From JAYRZB01 sp041916675 (GTDB lineage: Bacteria > Pseudomonadota > Alphaproteobacteria > Rhizobiales > Devosiaceae), in NCBI GenBank assembly GCA_041916675.1, contig JAYRZB010000012.1:1-51865 (forward strand): DNA of 51,865 nucleotides. Direction: 5' to 3'. Position 1 is the stretch's first letter, and each line of letters opens with the position of its first letter. The notes beneath the pieces were generated by a model. That model was not told where the DNA came from. It worked only from the letters and a program-made list of their open reading frames with translations, and did not search any database. Shown here piece after piece: positions 7,246 through 14,992 of this stretch. Position numbers and translations under genes: made by a program.

Positions 7246-7493
7246 CAATCAATCCTGTTCTGCAATCGGCCGCATTGGCCGGTGCGGAATGTGTGCCCTG
7301 CCCGGCCCCGCCGCAAGGGGAGCGGACCACCAATATTCACGCCGTCAGTGGAATGGCATATATTCAGCATCGGTTCATACAGAACGCCCTACTGAACTAG
7401 CCAGCCAATGGTTTGAAATCATACTGGGATTCCCATTGCCAGAAACTGCGCAGCCCGGACAATGGCTCCGGAACGATCCAAGGAGGACTTGAA

Positions 7494-7979
7494 ATGAACC
7501 TGTTCAAGCTGACCCAGTCGCTTTTTCTCGCCGCCACCATCGCTTTGTCGGCGGGCGTTTCCGGCGCCAGCGCCCAGGATGTGAATGCCCGAGTCGCCGT
7601 GCCCGATGTGCCGGGCGGCGCTAACTTTGCCGGCTGCTATCGTGTCACGGGCCCGCTCTATGGCCCCTACACCATGACCTTCTGCCTCAAGCAGAAAGGC
7701 ACCTACACCGTCACCGGCGGCGGCATCAAATGCAATGGCCGACTGAGCTGGGATTCGAACGGCCGGGAGATTGATATCGACTTGCGCCGCACATCCTGCG
7801 GCAATGGCGTCGCCTGGAGCGGCGACAGCCTGACCTGCCGCCCGCTCGGCATCTTCGGCGGCATCGTGCCCTTCGTGGTCGTGCCCGATGTGCCGATCCT
7901 GTCTGGCCTGCGCTGCACCTACTACCCGTCCGCGCCGGGTTTCAAGGATACCCGCATTACAGCGCGCCGCATCAGCTAA
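7494..7979 (+). CDS. Secreted six-cysteine protein, unknown function
   Basis: A 161-residue protein with a clear Sec signal peptide (MNLFKLTQSLFLAATIALSA, likely cut after ASA near residue 28). The mature part is small, rich in Gly and Tyr, and has six Cys residues, enough for three disulphides in the periplasm. Segments such as GCYRVTGPLYGPYTMTFCL and GGGIKCNGRLSWDSNG suggest an all-beta lipocalin-like or avidin-like shape, but no family is recognised. The start is fixed by AAGGAGG 7 nt before the ATG. The 245 bp upstream (7249-7493) show no other feature. Confidence 0.7.
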   Translation: MNLFKLTQSLFLAATIALSAGVSGASAQDVNARVAVPDVPGGANFAGCYRVTGPLYGPYTMTFCLKQKGTYTVTGGGIKCNGRLSWDSNGREIDIDLRRTSCGNGVAWSGDSLTCRPLGIFGGIVPFVVVPDVPILSGLRCTYYPSAPGFKDTRITARRIS

Positions 7980-7987
7980 GCCCGTCC

Positions 7988-8011
7988 TGCCGGGGGTTTC
8001 GGCCCCCGGCA
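7988..8011 (+). terminator. Hairpin after the secreted-protein gene
   Basis: A perfect 9-bp stem (TGCCGGGGG / CCCCCGGCA) with a 6-nt loop starts 9 bp after the stop codon. It lacks a run of T, so it may be a weak terminator or an mRNA-stabilising hairpin. Confidence 0.45.
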
Positions 8012-8016
8012 ACCCC

Positions 8017-8032
8017 TTAGCAAAACCTTAAC
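8017..8032 (+). promoter_or_regulatory. CtrA-like box upstream of the repeat-protein gene
   Basis: TTAG-N7-TTAAC matches the alphaproteobacterial CtrA consensus TTAA-N7-TTAA at seven of eight fixed positions. It lies about 46 bp before the start of the 13-residue repeat protein gene. Binding by CtrA is inference. Confidence 0.35.
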
Positions 8033-8077
8033 GCCCGCCCTTTAGCCTGTCTTGAACCTGATTCCGGCTGAGGACAT

Positions 8078-8515
8078 ATGCCTGTAGCTGCCACCAATTT
8101 CTTTGCATTGAACAACGCGGGCGCCAATGGGCTCTCGTTCGAGCATTCTGATGGCTCGTTCAAAGGCATCGATGGCAACACCTATCCGGCTGGCTGGTTC
8201 CGCGGCAAAGACGACAAATACCACGCCCCTGGCGCCTTTATCGGCAAGGATGGCGAATACCATCCCAAGGGTGCCTTCTACGGTAAGGACGGCAAATATC
8301 ATTTCGCCGGAACCTTCTATGGCAAGGATGGCAAGTACCACCTGCCCGGCTCGTTCATCGGCAAGGACGGAAACTACCAGATCAAGGGCTCTTTCATCGG
8401 CAAGGATGGAAACTACCATGGCCCGGGCGCTGTCATGCAGAAGGATGGCACCTATCGCGAAACAAAGACTATGGCCAAACTCAAGATGATCGAGCTCGGC
8501 GGTTGCATCGCCTGA
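8078..8515 (+). CDS. Protein of eight tandem 13-residue GxFxGKDGxYH repeats
   Basis: A 145-residue protein in which residues 26-129 are eight consecutive 13-residue units of consensus GxFxGKDGxYHxx. Units 2-7 are the most alike; unit 1 (GSFKGIDGNTYPA) and unit 8 (GAVMQKDGTYRET) are degenerate, as expected for capping repeats. A 25-residue N-terminal segment and a 16-residue tail with one Cys flank the array. No signal peptide or membrane segment is seen. Regular Gly and aromatic spacing suggests a beta-hairpin or solenoid surface, broadly reminiscent of MORN repeats, which however have a different 14-residue spacing. Function not recognised. Codon choice differs between units, so the array is old and kept at the protein level. 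Confidence 0.75.
   Translation: MPVAATNFFALNNAGANGLSFEHSDGSFKGIDGNTYPAGWFRGKDDKYHAPGAFIGKDGEYHPKGAFYGKDGKYHFAGTFYGKDGKYHLPGSFIGKDGNYQIKGSFIGKDGNYHGPGAVMQKDGTYRETKTMAKLKMIELGGCIA
8153..8464 (+). repeat. Eight 39-bp tandem coding repeats
   Basis: Eight in-frame units of 39 bp encode the 13-residue repeats. Adjacent units agree best at GGCAAGGAYGG (the Gly-Lys-Asp-Gly core) and differ mostly by synonymous and conservative changes elsewhere, unlike a young slipped-strand array. Confidence 0.85.
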
Positions 8516-8537
8516 GCCTCGCCACTAGGGTTTGGGC

Positions 8538-8966
8538 ATGGGCAAGTACGAAGCTAAGACCACCGAAACTGCGCAGGACTCGACCGCCTTTGTCGCCGCG
8601 ATCGAAGACCCGCAGCGCCGTGCCGATTGCGAAATCCTGCTCGACCTGATGGCGCGCATTTCGGGCCAGCCGCCACGCATGTGGGGCCCAACCATGGTTG
8701 GCTTCTCCCGCTACGACTATAAATACGAGTCAGGGCATGAAGGCTCGTCCTTCCGCATCGGCTTTTCGCCGCGCAAGGCCAACCTCACGCTCTACATCAT
8801 GCCCGGTTATGCCGATTTCGGCCCGATCCTTGAGCGTCTGGGCAAGCACACGCTCGGCAAAGCCTGCCTCTATCTCAAACGCCTGTCCGATGTGGATATG
8901 AAGGTGCTTGAGGAACTGCTGCGTGCCGGGCTTGCCCGCATGGAAGCGCTCTATCCCACCAAATAG
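8538..8966 (+). CDS. DUF1801 family protein
   Basis: A 142-residue protein of the DUF1801 (YdhG/YjhX-unrelated, PF08818-type) family. The conserved helix IEDPQRRADCEILLDLMARI is at about residues 21-40, followed by PRMWGPTMVGF and the ESGHEGSSFRIGFSPRKANLTLYIMPG strands typical of the family. Function is not established. The ATG at 8538 has only a weak GGG upstream; a TTG two codons earlier is an alternative. It follows the repeat-protein gene by 22 bp and may be co-transcribed with it. Confidence 0.85.
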   Translation: MGKYEAKTTETAQDSTAFVAAIEDPQRRADCEILLDLMARISGQPPRMWGPTMVGFSRYDYKYESGHEGSSFRIGFSPRKANLTLYIMPGYADFGPILERLGKHTLGKACLYLKRLSDVDMKVLEELLRAGLARMEALYPTK

Positions 8967-9009
8967 ACAGGGCCCCCGCACCATCTCTGATGTCGGAGGC
9001 CCTGGAGAT

Positions 9010-9201
9010 TCACCCGCCGCACTTGAGGGCTTGGGGGACGAACGGCGGGTGTGTCTCGCGGTTCACCGGTGCATGGGTCGTTTGCATTTCCAGCGAACTG
9101 ACCATCAGATGGTCGCACTTTGCGGCGAAAAAAGAGGCGTTCACCGAAAGGTGAAAGCGCAGGCTGAACCGCACCCACTTATCCCACCATTGCCGCAACA
9201 C
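9010..9201 (-). CDS. Doubtful small ORF (63 aa)
   Basis: In the 382-bp gap between DUF1801 and amn (8967-9348), a minus-strand frame from a GTG at 9201 encodes 63 residues starting VLRQWWDKWVRFSLRF and ending CGG. Third codon positions are GC-rich as in real genes nearby, and the aromatic/basic N-terminal helix is protein-like. There is no clear ribosome-binding site and no family is recognised. An imperfect hairpin with CAGGGCC/GGCCCTG arms (8968-9004) lies between it and DUF1801. It may be spurious. Confidence 0.2.
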   Translation of the reverse strand: MLRQWWDKWVRFSLRFHLSVNASFFAAKCDHLMVSSLEMQTTHAPVNRETHPPFVPQALKCGG

Positions 9202-9348
9202 TGTTATGCTGGCATGGAATAAGCCCCACGCCGCCGGAATCGTCGTAACTCCGCGTGGCGCGCATCCCATCCGCAGGCACTGCCTGCCCGGCTCCACGCC
9301 GGAACAAGACGCCGCCGCTGTTTTTGCGCGGCGCAGGAGAAATTCTAG

Positions 9349-10824
9349 ATGCCTATCATCAGCCCGGAACCGTTGCCGGCCAGATCGTTCAGCGCACCGC
9401 TCGAAGCGGTCGACTACATCACTGAAATCTACAACCGCAACACCGGCTTTATCCGCCAGCACCTGTTTGCTCTTGCCGATGGCGTCGTTCCGCCGGGCAA
9501 GGTCCGCGCCTTTTATCCGCAGGCCCAGGTCACCTCGACCAGCTTCCGCAAGTCCGAATCCACCCTGCCCTATGGCTTCCTGCACAGCCCGGGCGTTTAT
9601 CGCACCACGCTCACCGCGCCGGATCTGTTCCGCAACTATCTGCTCGAGAACTTCACCATCATCCTCAAGAACCACGGCGGCGAGATCACGGTGGGGGAAT
9701 CGAGCATTCCCATCCCGCTGCACTTCGCCCTCAATGCTTCAGACACGTTGGATGGCTCAGCGCTCAACGAACTGGGCATCCCGCTGCGCGATATCTTCGA
9801 TGCCCCCGATCTCAATCACACCGACGATGAAATCGCCAACGGCACCTTCATTCCGCCCCAGGGCGGCCCCTACCCGCTGGCTGCCTTCACCGCGCCACGC
9901 GTCGACTATTCCCTGTTCCGGCTCAGCCACTACACCGGCACCGACGCCAACCATTTCCAGAACTTTGTGATCTTCACCAACTATCAGTTCTACGTCGATG
10001 AGTTCTGCCGCGTCGCCAAGGAATATATGGCCCAGGGCCACCCCGACTATGAAAGCTTCGTCGAACCGGGCAATTTCGTCACCACCAACGCTCGGCTCGG
10101 TGGCGGCACCATCGGGGCACCGGCAGCGCGCACACCGCAAATGCCGGCCTACCACCTGCTTGCCGATCGCGGCCGTGGCATCACCATGGTCAACATCGGC
10201 GTCGGCCCGTCCAACGCAAAAACCATCACCGATCATGTCGCCGTGCTGCGCCCCCATGCCTGGCTGATGCTCGGCCACTGTGCCGGCCTGCGCAATTCAC
10301 AGGAACTCGGCGACTACGTGCTCGCCCACGCCTACGTGCGCGAAGACCATGTTCTCGATGCTGATCTGCCTCTGTCCGTGCCCATTCCGGCACTCGCAGA
10401 AGTGCAGGTGGCGCTTGAACAGGCGGTGCAGGAAATCACCCAGCTCGAAGGGCTTGAAACCAAGCGCATCATGCGCACCGGCACCGTTGCCACGTTCGAC
10501 AATCGCAATTGGGAACTGCGCGACCAGAAGGAAATCACCCAGCGCCTGTCACAATCGCGCGCCGTCGCCCTCGATATGGAAAGCGCCACCATCGCGGCCA
10601 ATGGCTTCCGCTTCCGTGTGCCCTACGGCACCCTGCTCTGCGTCTCCGACAAACCCTTGCATGGCGAGCTCAAGCTACCCGGCATGGCCTCGGATTTTTA
10701 TCGCACCCAGGTCAACCGCCACCTGCTCATCGGGCTGCGGGCCATGGAAATTCTGCGCGACCAGCCGGCCGAACGCCTGCATTCGCGCAAGTTGCGCAGC
10801 TTTGCGGAAACCGCCTTCCAATAG
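9349..10824 (+). CDS. AMP nucleosidase
   Basis: A 491-residue enzyme that hydrolyses AMP to adenine and ribose 5-phosphate in the cytoplasm. The N-terminal AMP nucleosidase domain (residues about 15-180) is followed by the nucleoside-phosphorylase-like catalytic domain: TMVNIGVGPSNAKTITDHVA, HAWLMLGHCAGLRNSQELGDYVLAHAY, and ALDMESATIAANGFRFRVPYGTLLCVSDKP, where the EMES-like DMES motif and the Asp of SDKP belong to the catalytic site. The length is normal for the family. AGGAGA precedes the ATG. It converges with maeB with only 11 bp between the two stops. Confidence 0.95.
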   Translation: MPIISPEPLPARSFSAPLEAVDYITEIYNRNTGFIRQHLFALADGVVPPGKVRAFYPQAQVTSTSFRKSESTLPYGFLHSPGVYRTTLTAPDLFRNYLLENFTIILKNHGGEITVGESSIPIPLHFALNASDTLDGSALNELGIPLRDIFDAPDLNHTDDEIANGTFIPPQGGPYPLAAFTAPRVDYSLFRLSHYTGTDANHFQNFVIFTNYQFYVDEFCRVAKEYMAQGHPDYESFVEPGNFVTTNARLGGGTIGAPAARTPQMPAYHLLADRGRGITMVNIGVGPSNAKTITDHVAVLRPHAWLMLGHCAGLRNSQELGDYVLAHAYVREDHVLDADLPLSVPIPALAEVQVALEQAVQEITQLEGLETKRIMRTGTVATFDNRNWELRDQKEITQRLSQSRAVALDMESATIAANGFRFRVPYGTLLCVSDKPLHGELKLPGMASDFYRTQVNRHLLIGLRAMEILRDQPAERLHSRKLRSFAETAFQ

Positions 10825-10835
10825 CCGCCAGAAGC

Positions 10836-13130
10836 CTACCCCGCTGACTCCGCTATCGCCAGCGCCTCGGTCGCCGCGATTGCGGTCATGTTGACAATGC
10901 CGCGGCTGGTCGTTGATGGCGCCAGGATATGCGCCGGGGAGCGCGTGCCCATCAGGATCGGCCCAACGGCCAGTGCGTCATTCATTTCCTTGAGCAGCGT
11001 CATCGAAAGGTTGGCGGCATCCAGCGTGGGGAACAGCATCAGGTTGGCTTCGCCGTGCAGCACCGACTCGGGCACATAGCGGCCGCGCAGTTCCGGGTTC
11101 AGGGCCAGGTCGCCCTGCATTTCACCCTCAACGATCATGTCGGGCGCCAGCGCCTTGAGCTTGCGATAGGCATCCCGCATCTTGTAGGCCGAATCCCCGT
11201 CGCGCGACCCGAAGTTCGAATAGCTCAACAGCGCCACCCGGGCTTCAATGTTGAATCGCTTCAGGTGGTCGCGTGCCTGCAGCGCAATCGCCACGATCTC
11301 GTCCGCCGTCGGCTCAATCGTCACATAGGTGTCGGCGAGGAAGAACACGCCCTTGGGCATGATCAGCATCGAGAGCGCTGAGAGTTCCTTTACCCCGTCG
11401 GCCAGACCGATGATCGAGCGCACATCGCGCACGTGCTTGATAAACCGGCCCTGCAATCCGCAGATCAGCGCATCCGCCTCGCCGCGTTTCACCGCCAGTG
11501 CCCCGATCACGGTGGTATTGGTGCGCACCACCTGCCGGGCCGTGTCCGGCGTCACCCCATTGCGCCCCACCAGCGAGTGGAACAGCGCCACATAGTCGCG
11601 ATAGCGCGGATCGTCTTCGGGGTTGATCACCTCGAAATCCTTGCCCGGTCGGAGGTTCAGCCCGAATCGCGCAATGCGGGCCTCGATCACCGCCGGCCGC
11701 CCGATCAGGATCGGCCGCGCCATGCTTTCCTCAAGGATCACCTGCGTTGCCCGCAGCACGCGTTCGTCCTCGCCATCGGCAAAGGCCACGCGCTTGTTCT
11801 GCCCCCGCGCCCGGTCGATGATCGGCTTCATCACCAGGCCCGAACGGAACACAAAGCGGTTCAGGCTGTCGTGATAGGCTTCAAAATCGGTGATCGGCCG
11901 CTTGGCCACACCGGATTCCATCGCCGCTCGCGCGACTGCTGGAGCAATGCGCAGGATCAGCCGCTGGTCGAACGGGTTGGGAATGATGTGATCAGGCCCA
12001 TAGATGGCCGGCTGACCCGAAGCCGAGACTTCCAGCCCGGGCTCGTGCGCCAGCTTGGCAATCGCCTTGACCGCCGCCAGCTTCATCTCCTCGTTGATCG
12101 CCGTCGCCCCAACATCGAGCGCCCCGCGGAAGATGAACGGGAAACACAGCACATTGTTGACCTGGTTCGGATAGTCCGAGCGCCCGGTGCACACCATGGC
12201 GTCGGGCCGCGCTGCCCGCGCTTCTTCCGGCATGATTTCAGGCACCGGATTGGCCAGCGCCAGCACCAGCGGTTTGGGGGCCATCTTCATCAGCATTTCG
12301 GGCTTGAGCACGCCCGGTGCCGACAGGCCCACAAAGATATCGGCCCCGTCGATCACCTCGGCCAGCGTCGTCGCCTCAGTGGTCTGGGCAAACTTGGCGC
12401 GCCACTTGTCGAGCACATCGGTGCGCTTATGGGTCACCAGGCCGTCCTTGTCGCCCACCCAGATGTTCTCGTACCGGGCTCCCAGCGCCACCAGAATATT
12501 CAGGCATGCAATCGCTGCCGCACCGGCACCCGAGCAGCAGATCTTGACGTCTTCGATCTTCTTGCCCGACAGTTCCAGCCCGTTGAGCACAGCTGCGCCC
12601 ACGATGATGGCCGTACCGTGCTGATCGTCATGGAACACCGGGATCGGCATGCGCTCACGCAGCGCTTCCTCGATTTCAAAGCAGTCCGGCGCCTTGATGT
12701 CTTCCAGATTGATGCCGCCAAAAGTTGGCCAGAGCGGCGCCACTGCTTCGATGAACTTGCCGGGGTTGGTTTCGGCAATCTCGATGTCGAACACGTCGAT
12801 GCCAGCGAACTTCTTGAACAGAACCGCCTTGCCTTCCATCACCGGCTTGCTGGCCAGTGCGCCGATGTTCCCCAGCCCCAGCACTGCAGTACCGTTGGAA
12901 ATCACCGCCACAAGGTTGCCGCGCGATGTGTAGCGCGTCACCGTCTCGGGGTCGGCGGCGATCTCTTCGCAGGGGGCCGCGACGCCCGGAGAATAGGCCA
13001 GCGCCAGGTCGCGCTGGTTGCCCAGCGGCTTGGTGGCATTGATCTCGAGCTTGCCGGGCTTGGGAAATTCGTGAAAGTGCAAAGCTGCTTGGCGCAGCGC
13101 TTTTTTCTGCTCACTCATGTCTGAAGACAT
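10836..13130 (-). CDS. NADP-dependent malic enzyme with C-terminal phosphotransacetylase-like domain
   Basis: A 764-residue enzyme of the large MaeB type, converting malate to pyruvate plus CO2 with NADP. The malic N-terminal domain holds AYSPGVAAPC and GKAVLFKKFAGIDVFDIEI (catalytic Lys), then the metal-binding PVFHDDQHGTAIIVGAA. The NAD(P) domain has CSGAGAAAIACLN. From about residue 430 a phosphate acetyl/butyryltransferase-like domain follows, thought to be regulatory rather than catalytic. The start at 13130 has GAGGGG upstream; a second ATG four codons on lacks one. In rhizobia this class balances TCA intermediates during growth on dicarboxylates. Confidence 0.95.
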   Translation of the reverse strand: MSSDMSEQKKALRQAALHFHEFPKPGKLEINATKPLGNQRDLALAYSPGVAAPCEEIAADPETVTRYTSRGNLVAVISNGTAVLGLGNIGALASKPVMEGKAVLFKKFAGIDVFDIEIAETNPGKFIEAVAPLWPTFGGINLEDIKAPDCFEIEEALRERMPIPVFHDDQHGTAIIVGAAVLNGLELSGKKIEDVKICCSGAGAAAIACLNILVALGARYENIWVGDKDGLVTHKRTDVLDKWRAKFAQTTEATTLAEVIDGADIFVGLSAPGVLKPEMLMKMAPKPLVLALANPVPEIMPEEARAARPDAMVCTGRSDYPNQVNNVLCFPFIFRGALDVGATAINEEMKLAAVKAIAKLAHEPGLEVSASGQPAIYGPDHIIPNPFDQRLILRIAPAVARAAMESGVAKRPITDFEAYHDSLNRFVFRSGLVMKPIIDRARGQNKRVAFADGEDERVLRATQVILEESMARPILIGRPAVIEARIARFGLNLRPGKDFEVINPEDDPRYRDYVALFHSLVGRNGVTPDTARQVVRTNTTVIGALAVKRGEADALICGLQGRFIKHVRDVRSIIGLADGVKELSALSMLIMPKGVFFLADTYVTIEPTADEIVAIALQARDHLKRFNIEARVALLSYSNFGSRDGDSAYKMRDAYRKLKALAPDMIVEGEMQGDLALNPELRGRYVPESVLHGEANLMLFPTLDAANLSMTLLKEMNDALAVGPILMGTRSPAHILAPSTTSRGIVNMTAIAATEALAIAESAG

Positions 13131-13154
13131 GCGGGCCCCCTCAAAAATGCGTGC

Positions 13155-13175
13155 CGTTTTGGTGCCACCAAAACG
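13155..13175. repeat. Inverted repeat in the maeB leader
   Basis: A perfect 9-bp inverted repeat with a 3-nt spacer (CGTTTTGGT-N3-ACCAAAACG) lies 25 bp upstream of maeB and 52 bp after the EAL gene stop. On the minus strand a TTTTT run follows 7 nt later, so it could be a poor terminator for the EAL gene or an operator for maeB. Confidence 0.4.
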
Positions 13176-13226
13176 CGGCGAAGGGAAGGCCGGAGACGGC
13201 GCAATCCGTCCCGATCACCCAAACAT

Positions 13227-14831
13227 TCAGGCGGCTTCAGCGGCTGCCGGTGTCTTGGTTTCGATCAGCTTCTGGCTCTGTCCGTTGAGGGCACGGGCCA
13301 ACTCGCGGAACGAGTTCACCTTGAGCGCCGGAGCGAACAGGAAGCCCTGAGCCAGGTACACGCCCCGCGCCCGCAGATAGAGCGCCTGCGCCTCGGTCTC
13401 CACCCCTTCGGCAATGATCTCGGTCCCAAGATCGCGCGCCATGGCAATCAGCCCGTCAAGCACGGGCACCTGCGTCGTCTCTGGCTTGATCATGTCGACG
13501 AACACCCGGTCGATCTTGATCACATCGACGCCCAGCGTTTGCATATAGGCAAGGTTGGAATGCCCCGTGCCCGCATCGTCCATGGCCAGCCGCGAGCCCA
13601 GCGAATGCAGGCCCGAGATCACGCTGGTCACCGCGTTCGAATCGTCGAGCGGCCGCCGCTCGGTGATTTCGAACACCAGTTGCCGATAGCTGATCGGCGA
13701 CCCACCAAAGATGGCCTGTACGTCCTCAACGATATTGCTGTCGCGGAAATGGCCTTCGAACAGGTTGATGGAAATCTTGAGGTCCGGCATATCCTTGCAG
13801 ATATCAGACAGGTCGTTGCGCACCTGCTGCATCAGGCTCAGTGTCATCGGGATGGCAAGGCCAGTGACTTCGGCATAGTCGATGAATGCGCCCGGCGGCA
13901 CGATCTCGCCATTGCGCTTCTCCCAGCGGCACAGCATCTCGCAGCCCGCCAGCCTGCCGGTCTTGAGGTTGATCACCGGCTGGTAGTAAGGCTTGAGCTC
14001 TCCCGCCTGGATGGCCCGCTCCAGGTCGAACGCGGGCAGGCGCGTCCGCCGCACATACTGCAACATCAGGATCAGGAAGCTGCCGCTCATCAGCGCTGCT
14101 ACCAGCGTAAAGCTCACGTCGAGATCAGTATACTTTGCCCGCACTACCGGGAACGGAACGATGGCCTCCGAGCGGATCGGCAGGTCACCGGCAATCGACT
14201 GCACGACAATGAAGTCGCCCTCGCTCGCCTGGCGTTCGAAGGAGGCCGGGTCACCGACTGCAATCACCGGCGTGCCATTGGTCAGCGACACCCGCACCGC
14301 CGACCCGGCGTCGGTTCCGGCCAGCAAGGCTTCGGAGTCATTGGCCAGGATCGGCACAAAAGCCGAAACCTGCCGCGATGTCCCGAATGACTGCGTGATC
14401 CGCAGCGTCGGCATTTCCAGCGTACCAAGCTTGACCACCGAAACAGTCTCGGTGTGCCCCGGAATGCTCAGGCTGTCAGAAAGGATCGAATAGGTCACGG
14501 CCTTCCCGAAGGCATCGCAATACTGCACGCCATCGGCGTTTTCGACCAGCACCTGTTTCAGGTGCAGGCTGCCTTCGATCTGCTTGTGCACATTGGCAAT
14601 AAACGTTGGCGTGCATAGCGAAGGACTGTCCGCCAGCACCCGCCGCAGCGAAGCCACCGCATCGCTCGCACTGGACTGAATCTGGCTGGTAATGGTGTCG
14701 GCCGCCCGCTGCAACTGGCCCGTCTCGCGCATGCGGATATAGTTGTCGAGCAGATAGTCCACCGCCAGAATCGGAGCGAAAGCGACGATTGCGCTTACCA
14801 GCATCACGAACTGGGAAAATCTGGACTTCAC
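13227..14831 (-). CDS. Membrane c-di-GMP phosphodiesterase, CSS-type sensor plus EAL domain
   Basis: A 534-residue protein: a membrane segment at residues about 7-27, a periplasmic sensor region up to about 240 resembling the CSS-motif sensor of enterobacterial phosphodiesterases, a second membrane segment near 243-262 (LVAALMSGSFLILMLQYV), then a cytoplasmic EAL domain. The EAL signature is EML (CEMLCRWEKR); INLF, EITER, DDAGTGHSN, KIDRVF and EGVET motifs for metal and substrate binding are present, so activity is likely. It would degrade c-di-GMP to pGpG in response to a periplasmic cue. A TTAA-N7-TTAA CtrA-type box lies 48 bp upstream of the start. Confidence 0.9.
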   Translation of the reverse strand: MKSRFSQFVMLVSAIVAFAPILAVDYLLDNYIRMRETGQLQRAADTITSQIQSSASDAVASLRRVLADSPSLCTPTFIANVHKQIEGSLHLKQVLVENADGVQYCDAFGKAVTYSILSDSLSIPGHTETVSVVKLGTLEMPTLRITQSFGTSRQVSAFVPILANDSEALLAGTDAGSAVRVSLTNGTPVIAVGDPASFERQASEGDFIVVQSIAGDLPIRSEAIVPFPVVRAKYTDLDVSFTLVAALMSGSFLILMLQYVRRTRLPAFDLERAIQAGELKPYYQPVINLKTGRLAGCEMLCRWEKRNGEIVPPGAFIDYAEVTGLAIPMTLSLMQQVRNDLSDICKDMPDLKISINLFEGHFRDSNIVEDVQAIFGGSPISYRQLVFEITERRPLDDSNAVTSVISGLHSLGSRLAMDDAGTGHSNLAYMQTLGVDVIKIDRVFVDMIKPETTQVPVLDGLIAMARDLGTEIIAEGVETEAQALYLRARGVYLAQGFLFAPALKVNSFRELARALNGQSQKLIETKTPAAAEAA

Positions 14832-14878
14832 GGTCGGCGATTCCTCCGCTTACACCCTCTTGGCGTAGCACCGACCCT

Positions 14879-14893
14879 TTAACGCAATCTTAA
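14879..14893. promoter_or_regulatory. CtrA-type binding site upstream of the EAL gene
   Basis: TTAA-N7-TTAA matches the CtrA consensus at all eight fixed bases, with a C after each TTAA. A third TTAA, spaced by 6 bp, follows at 14900-14903. The array lies 48-72 bp upstream of the EAL phosphodiesterase ATG. CtrA is the cell-cycle master regulator whose phosphorylation is controlled through DivK, encoded further along this window. Binding is inferred from the motif only. Confidence 0.6.
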
Positions 14894-14926
14894 CGCTGAT
14901 TAACAGTTCACAAACCCGCACAGAAA

Positions 14927-14958
14927 CATGGGCCGCAACCTTGCGGTTGCGGCCCATG
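14927..14958 (-). terminator. Intrinsic terminator of aspS
   Basis: A perfect 14-bp inverted repeat with a TTGC loop (arms 14927-14940 and 14945-14958) starts 34 bp after the aspS stop on the minus strand and is followed by TTTC. It sits between aspS and the CtrA-box promoter of the EAL gene and would insulate the two. Confidence 0.75.
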
Positions 14959-14992
14959 CATCATTCAACCCTGTCGCTTTGCAGCGCGGGGA

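Noticed and set aside
8153..8464. CRISPR-like array of 39-bp spaced repeats
   Set aside because: The repeats are contiguous, in frame, and vary by codon-level changes with no unique spacers or cas genes; they encode a protein repeat.
11433..13124. A 563-codon plus-strand open frame
   Set aside because: It is the exact antisense of maeB, whose malic and phosphotransacetylase motifs are unambiguous. Long antisense frames are common in high-GC DNA.
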